64,000 nucleotides of DNA from Liolophura sinensis (lineage: Eukaryota > Mollusca > Polyplacophora > Chitonida > Chitonidae), in assembly GCF_032854445.1 (NCBI RefSeq), contig NC_088307.1, positions 3,846,001 through 3,910,000 of the forward strand. Reading direction: 5' to 3'. The notes below the pieces were generated by a model. That model saw only the letters and a list, made by a program, of their open reading frames with translations, was not told where the DNA came from and made no database searches. Shown here one piece after another: positions 22,606 through 33,000 of the stretch. The first letter of the stretch is position 1. Every line of letters begins with the position of its first letter. Made by a program: the position numbers and the translations under genes.

Positions 22606-23835
22606 GCATACTCCTTACAGCGCATGCGTCGCTCTCTACCTTTCGTTTTGCATCACTTCCACCAAAAGCAAATTTTGTACAGAAATCTTGAACAACGCCG
22701 ACGTCACTGGGGTAACGGTGATGGGTCAGGTAGTGATGTCAGCAAACACAAACAATCAGTCTCAACATTTATCTGTAATAATACTTTGTACACGTGCATT
22801 CTCTTTTCCTAGAGTGTGTGCAACATCATTCCAACCAACACCTGAAACAATTTTATTGATAAATGCTGATTAAACATTTCCGTGGAAGGACACACGTGAT
22901 GAGGCTAAGCCTAGATTCTAGCGCTGATCACATGGTACTTCCTTAGTGTGGCCAGAGTTGTTGACGTGATTATGCCTGAACTGTATTTACCAGTTGTTCG
23001 TTCGGGACTATTCGTGAACTGCGAGTGTAGTATTTTACTTGGATGTTTATAGATTATTAACTAATCTTCACTGCATCATTGTTGAGTGTTTCTCACTTAC
23101 ATGTTACCAGCTTTATTTACTGTCTATATAGTATTTCTTACATATTCTTAGTTTGGAAACTGATGTTTTGGGTCTATTTGCAAATGGGCCTTGCGGTTTG
23201 GGATACCCCTTCCTTGTTTACGAGTGGCATACGAACGTCGGACTTAATATTTACATTCCAATGCACTTGATGGTAGTGTATCATAGCAATAACCCAACCC
23301 GGGCCAATCAATACTTGGCCCGTCCTTTGAGTTCTAAAGCAACAAATGTTCAAGTAGCAAAAATTACCAATCTAGCTGCGTATTCATGTATAAAATCGCC
23401 TTTATTAGTACAGTTTATCAGATAACAGGAGCTTGAACGTATACTGTTATCTCAAATAGGACTTCATCATAGTGTTTTATATTGTGTTCCTGTATAACAA
23501 TCTTACATTGTTTGTATGTGACTCATTACTAAACGTGATGACTATACACAGCATTTTGGGTAATTCTAGATCAGCCATGTCTAATAAATTGCAATCAACA
23601 ACACACTCATTTACATGAAGATTTAGAATTAAACCATAACTGAGGTAAAATCACACTGCCTTTACTGATATGGGTTAGCTGCCAATATTTTGAAGTCTTT
23701 TATATTCCATATTGTGACACTGAATGCACTGAACTTGTAAAATCGGTAGTCGACTCGGTTTATCTAAAACCCACAACCTACATGCGGCCTCCGTGCATGC
23801 TGTCTACAGTTTTGTCATCAATTCTATTCTTTCAG
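22603..23835. other. End of putative GS first intron
   Basis: No gene recognised; ends in a pyrimidine-rich acceptor tract CTATTCTTTCAG at 23824-23835. Confidence 0.5.
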
Positions 23836-23847
23836 CTATAATCCACT

Positions 23848-24019
23848 ATGAATTTCGGCATTCCCAACACTCACATGGACAAGCTGGTACTACAGCGGTA
23901 CCTGGACTTGAAACAGACCACCGACAAAGTGCAATGTGAGTATCTGTGGATTGATGGTACTGGGGAGGCGGTCAGGACCAAGTGTAAGACGCTGGACTTC
24001 GACCCCAAGAGCCCCTCAG
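23848..24019 (+). CDS. GLUL: Glutamine synthetase coding exon 1
   Basis: Residues 1-57 plus one base. Begins [19 protein letters not shown] and reaches [19 protein letters not shown], the beta-grasp start. The acceptor TTTCAG ends at 23835, so 12 bases of 5' UTR precede the ATG. The donor is TCAG|GTGAGT. Confidence 0.97.
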
Positions 24020-27000
24020 GTGAGTCGTTATAACTGTTGACTCTCAATAACTTAAGAGTCAAGTTGTCCATGCATACAGGTTTGAATCCTTGTGTTTGAA
24101 CTTTTCTTCTGCGGCCATAACTTGTTCTTGTGCGGAGTTTTGAGTCGTCATTGAGTAGTCATAATGACCTTGTGTGGAGTTTTGAGTCGCCATAATGTTT
24201 TTGTGCGGAATTTTGAGTCGTCATAATGTTCTTGTGCGGTGTTTTGAGTCGTCATAATGTTCTTGTGTGGAGTTTTGAGTCGTCATAATGTTCTTGTTCG
24301 GAGTTTTGAGTCGTCATAATGATCTTGTGCGGAGTTTTGAGTCATCATAATGTTCTTTAGGGTTAGGGTTTCTCATAAACCAGGAATAGCTCTTGAGGTT
24401 AATTGAGGTTACATAAATAACATAAACCTTGCCAGCCCAGACAGGTTTACGAATGTCTCTGAAAATGACACAGTTTATATCTCCAGGAAAAGAGTTCTCT
24501 GTTTAATATATATTCTGTGAGGTATTGTGCGACGTAAATGTATGTATCCCTACTCTACTCCGATATAATCCCTATAGCGGTACGGGATATGTATTACACT
24601 GATAGTGTCAACAATGTTCCGCCTACCTGCAGATTATAAATAGCTCAAGTCACTGGTTGAACTTTATTTAACCTCAAAGATCCTTAAATTTTACGATAAA
24701 CATAAGCTTCTGGATTGATGAGAAATATAGTAGCTATGTGGAAAGACAATAAAATTTAAGGTCATGTTTTTTATGTGTTTTTAAGGAATTTCTACCAGCC
24801 AAGAAAGCAATTTATACGTTTGCTGGAAAATGACTTCAACTTAATTGACCAGAAAATACGTTTAACTTGCTCCGAAGTTAATTTTGATCCGCACCAACAT
24901 TACTTTCAACTTAATTAGAAATCAGATTGAACTGATGCCCAGAGAATTATTGTTTTGGCGAGTCAAAATTCATTATAAAAATATATGATTAGAACAATAT
25001 ACACTAAGTACAAACTGTTATTGTGTTATTTTTCTCCGAAAACCTAGCGCTTAGAATGGGACTTAATCGTATGTAATGGGGTTGATGAAATTGAGTAAGG
25101 GTGTCAAGGTCTACGGTGTTAAGGTGTACCATGTTCACACCTACAAACGGGACTTTGACCAATGATTACCAAGCGCGTGTACGCAACAGCTGATAAATGA
25201 TCCTACACGCTGAGTACAGTGGTTGGGCATTTTATATCTGAGGTCTCTTGCTTATATACGGAGCTGCAAAAGTAACATGCTGAAAATAAAATTTTGGAAG
25301 AGAAGAAAAAGTTTTTTGAACGTAAAAAGACATCACATGGTAAATAAAAAATTGTGGGAAGAGAAACTTAATTGGCCAGTCACGGGTCGTTTGCCATCAA
25401 ATAACCAATATGGCAGCCACAGACGCGCTTCTCTCACAGATAGCTACATGTTTTGATTAGGGCCTTACCATGAGACGAAGAACAAGGATTACAATGGGCA
25501 TGATCGCCTACACAGGCCAATTCCAATCTGTTTAAAACACGTGTTCTCAGTTGCCACGCTCAATGCTTGTGACCTTGATGTACATGTACGACTTCACTCA
25601 ACAAACACGACTAGGCCTATACAGAAAGAGTGAAGTACTAAATGAATAACTGAGTACACCGCTTTAGACCAACATGTTTTAGGCGGGCAATACATTTCCT
25701 TACATCAACGAGGCAGCGTTTTAATAAACAGATTCAAAGAGATATATATGGTGTTACGACCCAAACTGTCTGTGCAATAAAGAGATGGCTTGTTCGAAAT
25801 AGGCCTACACGACAGTTTAGCCGCACAAAAAAGTAACCAAAACCAGCAGATTCTATTTTACAACAATTTATTAGGTTTAACAAGAGCAGATAACAAGACT
25901 TTTACAAATACTAAAGTAATTAAGTTTAACAATAAAGGATAGCAGTATCTGTACAAATACTGGGGCCTCCGTGGCTCAGTCGGTTAGCGCGCTAGCGCAG
26001 CGTAATGACCCAGAAGCCTCTCACCAATGCGGTCGCTGTGAGTTCAAGACCAGCTCATGCTGCCTTCCTCTCCGGCCGTACGTGGGAAGGTCTGCCAGCA
26101 ACCTGCGGATGGTCGTGGGTTTCCCCCGGGCTCTGGCCGGTTTCCACCCACCATAATGCTGGCCGCCGTCGTATAAGTGGCGTAAAACACCAATCAAAAA
26201 AAAAAAAAAAAAAAAATACAAATACTAAAATACTTACATGTACAACGGTGTTAAGTCCAAACGGACGCATATATTCCACAATTCTGAAAACCATACAGGC
26301 ATAAATGCACAGAGGCAATATTCATAAGAGGGAAAATCCACAGTATAACGGAGTGTATGACGAAATATACACAAAATTCCACAGACAGGGTCCGTGCACT
26401 AATAAGCACTGTGTATACAAGAGCACGAATCAAATATACAAGCTCAGACTGAACAAGTGCTCGGTGGACATAGGATATAACAAAGCCAGAGGCTATAAAG
26501 ACACCAAAATTCAGCACAAAAGGCCTACACACAGCGAAAGCATCCAAACACTCTCAATAACTCTCCTTTCTCCCTGACCTGTTTTCATAGGTCTTATATA
26601 GACTGGTGGAATTTTCTAGAATAAGAAAATTCTTAAACACTTGTTGTAAACAAACAGGCCCCGAACTGAGCGTATTCTGGAACATTCTAAGACAGGGGCA
26701 GACAGCAGGCCCTGAACTCAGCATATGTAAACAGTGGCAAGCTAAATTTAGAAGCTGACGACAGTTGTTCACATAACAATGGACCAAATGAAAATAAAAT
26801 GCAAAACACAGCGTGCAGCCCCACCCTTATATAGCCTAGTTGAGTTCTGTCAATCTCAACTGCAACAGCTATATGTGAGACACTACTCGAATGTATGTAC
26901 CTTACCCCGCCAGGGTGGAATTAAGGCGAACTTTAGGACTAAAGGTATTAACTTCGTGTCACATACAACATATCTGAGGACGGCTGGAGGTAAGGTTGTA

Positions 27001-30000
27001 AATCGTGTTGGCTTTCCTTAGCATTTTGGGACTGAGAAAGTATAATGTGCAAGCGACAAAAGTTAATTTTCAAAAGGCATAAGGGCACTGACGATCAGGC
27101 AGTAGTCCCCTATATGGAGATGAGACTATAGCGTAACCCTTAATTGTGATTGGTCAATTATGTCGGGTCTCAGATTTGTAAACTTAAAAAAATAACTTCT
27201 CTTCCAAAATTTGTTTTTTCACCATGTCACTTTTATGCCTCCGTAGTATAACCCTTAATTACGCGCAACCCTTAATTATGATTGGTGAAATATGTCGGGG
27301 CCCGGACTTGTAAACTCGGGGCCCCGAATTTCAAAGTCGGGGGTTAAAAAAAATTGCTTTATATAATGTAATTTTTTTTCTCTTCCAAAATTTTTTTTCA
27401 CCACGTCACTTTCACGGCTCCGTAGTTATACCATACAGATGTAAAATATATTTATAGATGGTTATATCTATTTCGCCGTGTATTCCGAGAGAAATGGGTG
27501 TGTACGCATCCCACGACTATAATACGGATGGGATGCGTATAGGACCAGTTAATAGCAAATTCTGCCTTCACATCATGGGGTTTTTCAAGTATTCTCTGGC
27601 AAAAGGCGATGTTTGTGTTCGGTGGACCTGTACTACGATTCGCTAGTAATGGCACAACCACTGGGAGGAGTATGGAAGTGTGTCCGCAAATTGATTGTTG
27701 AAAATTGCAATTGAAGAAGTATGGAAGTGTAGCCGAAAATTTCAGGTCTTGCATAAAACCTGGGCAGTCGTTATGAATGATGTGGTGTATTGGAATGTGT
27801 CCTAAAAATTGTACTGTGAGGAGATTGGAAGCGTGTCCGAAAATGTTATTTTCTGAAACCTTGGAAGGATTAAAAAAGGGGAAAAAATAATTTAAAAAAA
27901 TATTAAAAAAGTGCAAAACATAAATGAATCTCGATAAATAGAGATTATACTTAGCTTTTATAATACATGTATATTTGAAACACAATGCACTTTTCGCAGT
28001 ACTAATTCTACTGCTAGTAAACTATAACCCTGAGGTGTGTTGCCATATGCATCCTTTACTCCACATCAACCTAATAAAATAACAACCAATCAATCAGTCA
28101 ATCGTGATTTGATTTAATCGTTCTTCCAGAGCTACCCGTATGGAACTATGACGGTTCCAGTACGTTCCAGGCTGAAGGGTCTAACTCGGATATGTACATT
28201 ACCCCACGGGCCATCTTCCGGGACCCCTTCCGGGGCGGGAAAAACAAACTGGTCATGTGTGACGTATTCAAGTACAACAAGCAACCCGCAGGTAAGCAGC
28301 AGTACATCGCGGAATACCCAGTGTCAATATTACCGATGTGTTGTATACACAGTTGTAATAAAAACATAATTGAGATTCATTTTTATTTTTTATAGCTTTA
28401 CCGAAAAATATTGTATATAATACAAATATGGATCTTTGATTGTTTAACCACACAAACAACACAGATAGCTCACAAACAAAGATTTTGTGTCCCATTTTAT
28501 TGCTCAAGCTTCAAGAAATCAGAAGGTTTCGTACAGAACAGTATTTTTTGGAAATGTATTTGACCTTTTTGGGTGCATTGGTTTACTAAATCCATCAGGC
28601 AGACCTCAAGGATTCGCCTGGTATAACAGAATCATGATTTCCTTGGTTTGACATACGTCACCTTATATGTTTGTCTGTATAACCCAAGTCGATTTTCTGT
28701 TAGCTAACTATTGACCCACATTGGTATACCATCGCTATGTTGACCATATATCCGTCATATTTTCAGAAACCAACAAACGTCACTCGTGTAACGAGGTGAT
28801 GGAGAAAGCCAAGGATCACCACCCCTGGTTCGGGATTGAACAAGAGTACACTCTACTAGACGCTTCAGATGACCACCCCCTAGGCTGGCCCAAACACGGC
28901 TTCCCGGGCCCTCAAGGTCAGTCGCTATATCCTCAAGGTCATGACCAAGTTTGTTGCATACGGACAATACTTGTACTCTTCACTGAAAGTAAATCTATAT
29001 TATTGCTCTGAGCAAATGTTTAATCGGATTATCCCGCTATGATTACGCAAAAACATAAAAATCATACACGAGAGTATTCATTCTATGGTAAATTCTACAT
29101 AGAAGTACAACAGAATGACAAACTACTTTTTTCTCTCGTCGCAGTAAAAATACATCATCCCTCAATTATACTTTTCTCAATATACGAATGAAAAAAAATT
29201 GGAATCTCCAGGAACAGTTCTGCTTGGCAATGAAATAGCATAGCTATATTGAAAAACAAAATATGTATGATTTTGTCCTATGTTAAGCTAAAATATCGTG
29301 TTGAATTATAATGTTTATTTATCGGTGTTATAGGCCTATATAACTTGGAGCTCCCTTGCTCTGATTGTTCTTGGAGCCTTGGTGACAGCTACATGTGTGT
29401 GCATTCTTTGAAGCCCATTCGTCTTCCACCAATACGGCTTGCAATTCTCTGGAATGTTCGTCAATAGCTGGTCGGAGTTAGATTGTTAACCGGAGCCTCA
29501 CCTATAAAACTGCCATTGCAAATGGAAAATTATGAGTATAGCATTAAACACCTATCACAAATAAATAAATAGATAAATCTTGGAACGAGGTGTCCTTTGA
29601 CCCTGGAGTTTTGAATCGATGTCTCCCTAAAATTGAACGATGATGACTTTAACATTTGGGGAGTGGAAAGCGGGCAATTGAACCTCCGATTTTAGTGGGG
29701 GTTCATTCTTAAAGAATAGAGTATAGGCCAAAATTAAGTGTTTACCTACTTCATCAGTGATGTACGATAGGCATTGTATATATGTTCGCCATCTAGGCCA
29801 CTACAGACCACGAGTTTCTGCTCGGCGCTTTCATTTTCAAAAGTTTGAGATAGTATAATCAATTGCGTGCATGTATGAAATAATTGATATGTTCGAAAAC
29901 CTGTTGAAAACATTTGGCAGGGAAATTTACATGTGTACAGATTGGAGAATATGCGAGTATTGAGGTCACCACCTCGGTGACAGCGTAAGAAGATATAGTG

Positions 30001-33000
30001 CAGGTATCTAGGATTACCACAGCAGAGACAAGAGACTGAGTGAACGACCTTTGAGAGATTGTACTCACAGAATGATATCTAATAGCTATCAGGGTATAAC
30101 GCGGTCAGCTGGCAAAGTGTGAAATGGTACCACTGTGTGTTTTTATAATCTATTCGTAGAATGTAGAATGATAGTGAAGCTAGATGTTACATGACCCCGG
30201 GAGCACGATGTTATCATAGAAAAGTTCAGTCATTAAACTTTGTATGTTCCTTTCCGTTATTTTAGCTGAAATTTGTATTACAATCTAGCTTACACAGAAA
30301 TTACGTTGTCCAGCATTATTTTGACCCTGTTTCGTGAAAAATGACAATTTTTTAATTTGAAAAAGGTCACTTCTTGATCCCAGGGACTGCTCGTCATGTA
30401 TTTATTCATTATTTTGAATTAAGCGATTTCGTAAATATTCTTGTGTCGAAAATTTTCGGTTCTAAACCTAAAATGGTGTCTTTAAATGGGGCTTGTTTCC
30501 ATAGATCGGTTATTCTGGAAACAAACTAAGCTCTAACTGAAACAGAAAACGCATCGGTTGAATTGCCGATCGGATTTCTTCAGTCTATTTATGGCCGTTT
30601 TCTGCGATCGCTCTTCATAAAAGTTTTGTTGGGGGGTAGGGAAGGAGGGGGACGGGCATGACTTTGGTTTAATGACTGGTCGGATAGTAAGCCTGCATCT
30701 GTAAGGTCTACAGAGAAAGATTGCATTATTGTATAGAAAAATACCGCAGGTTTAACAGCTTGGACCTCGGGAATATGGTTCGTTTGTAAATATTTGAAAG
30801 CTACAGTATTGTAGAGAAATATTACCGTTCTGCATACAAAAATAACATTACTGTATAGAAAAATATCACTGATTTCACATATTGGACCTGGGGAATATGC
30901 TTTCCTTCGTAAGTATTTGAAAAATAACAGTGTTGTAGAAAAATATTACCTTTCTGTAGAGAAAGATCGCATTACTGTATAGAAAAAAAATCACAGATTT
31001 TACATCTTGGACCTGGGGAATATGGTTCATTCGTAAGTATTTGAAAACCACAGTATTGTAGAAAAATATTATCTTTCTGTGGAAAAAGATCGCATTACTG
31101 TGTAGAAAAATATCACAGATTTCACATCTTGGACCTGGGGCATATGGTTCGTTCGTAAGTATTTGAAAACCACAGTATTGTAGAAAAATATTACCTTTCT
31201 GTAGAGAAAGATTGCATTACTGTATAGAAAACTATCACAGATTTCACATCTTGGACCTGTGGCATATGGCTCGTTACAAAACATTTGAATAGCTTGGCCA
31301 CTTATATCTGACCGATGAATTCCTCTCACATCATTTTCAACTGTCCCTCTGTACATGTGTCTACAGGTCCGTACTACTGTGGGGTGGGAGCTAACCGTGT
31401 GTACGGTCGGGATATCGCTGAGGCTCATTACAAAGCCTGTCTGTACGCAGGTGTGAAGATTGCAGGTTGTAACGCTGAAGTCATGCCAGCTCAGGTAAGC
31501 GCTATTGCCTTATCTTCATCAGCGTTAACCCCGCACATATGTCACCATGTCAGGTTTGTTTGCTTGGATTTAAAGTGCAGCTGACACGCTTTTTAGAGTA
31601 ACAAAAGATCATTATCTGATGAAAAATAAAACTAGCAGAATGCATAGATGTTGTTTTTGTTTGAAGTCGGCGTCTTGTAATGTGTTGCAACACATCCACC
31701 CTGAACGAACAAATGTCACTGTGTTATAAGCCTATGTACAACTTGTGACGTCATGAGTTGTATGGTCAGATTTAGTACATACAATAACTTACAATTTCAA
31801 GGCTGTCCCCTTGAAGTGCGCCTATGTCGACATGTTTTTATTATCCCCCTCTTTGTAAATGGGACACCATGCCGAAAACACCAGACATGAGTGTTCGTCC
31901 AATCACAGTGTATCGAATACATCTGTTCAGTGTTTCATCTGCTATGTACGTGGTAGTTGAAACTGTGGCCTGAAATGTATGACCATTTGCAAGCTACCAC
32001 ACTTTCGCCTCTGCTCTGGTTTTTTTTTCTCTGTTTACTGTTCGTCTTAATTATATTAACATACAATCGCTTACAAAGGGATTGTAGGGCGTACGTACTT
32101 ACTGAGGCTATCTGGTTTCCCCATAGCTCTTCCCCACGAAGGCTGACCTCAGAACTGCCATGGTTTTGAGGTTAAATCTCACGATCCCGAATCTGGTTGA
32201 TCAGTTACAGACTTTAATTCAAACACTATATTTATAAAAAGGCACTGTTCTTTTTTCTTTGTCCATGATTTTTCTCCCTATCATTTTTAATTTATCTGCT
32301 TGTACGGCACGGTAGAATATTCCTTCTTCATGATTTATCTGGTTGTACGGCATGGTAGAACATTTCTTCTTCATGGTTTATCTGGTTGTACGGCATGGTA
32401 GAACATTCCTTCCTCATGGTATATCCGGTTGTACGGCATGATAGAACATTCCTTTATGGTTTATCTGGTTGTACAGCTTGGTAGAAAATTCCTTCTTTAT
32501 GGTTTATCTGTTTGTACGGCATGGTAGAACATTCCTTCCTCATGGTTTATCTGGTTGTACGGCATGATAGAGCATTCCTTGTTTATGGTTTATCTGTTTG
32601 TACGGCATGGTAGAACATTCTTTCTTCATGATTTATCTGGTTGTACGGCATGATAGAACATTCCTTCTTCATGGTTTATCTGGTTGTACGGCATGGTATA
32701 ACATTTCTTCTTCATGATTTATCTGGTTGTACGGCATGGTAGAACATTCCTTCTTCATGGTTTATCCGGTTGTACGGCATGGCAGAACATTCCTTCTTCA
32801 TGGTTTATCTGGTTGTACGGCATGATAGAACATTAATTCTTCATGGTTTATCTGTTTGTACGGCATGGTAGAACATTTCTTCTTCATGATTTATCTAGGT
32901 TGTATGGCATGGTAAAACATTAATTCTTCATGGTTTATCTGGTTGTACGGCATGGCAGAACATTCCTACTTCATGGTTTTTTGATGGATGAATCAAAAGT

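Noticed and set aside
22436-22873. 145-residue protein with an Ile-Tyr run
   Set aside because: Runs through the (TA)n microsatellite; no homology or splice context.
24354-24372. Interstitial telomere (TTAGGGTTAGGG)
   Set aside because: Only two units; within chance and next to an unrelated repeat.
25961-26060. Functional tRNA gene in the SINE head
   Set aside because: A and B boxes are good, but acceptor and anticodon stems do not pair and the sequence is repeated many times with the same SINE body.
27452-27985. 177-residue minus-strand frame
   Set aside because: Overlaps degenerate tandem repeats and an inverted repeat; Phe/Ile/Asn-rich AT-type composition, no domain.
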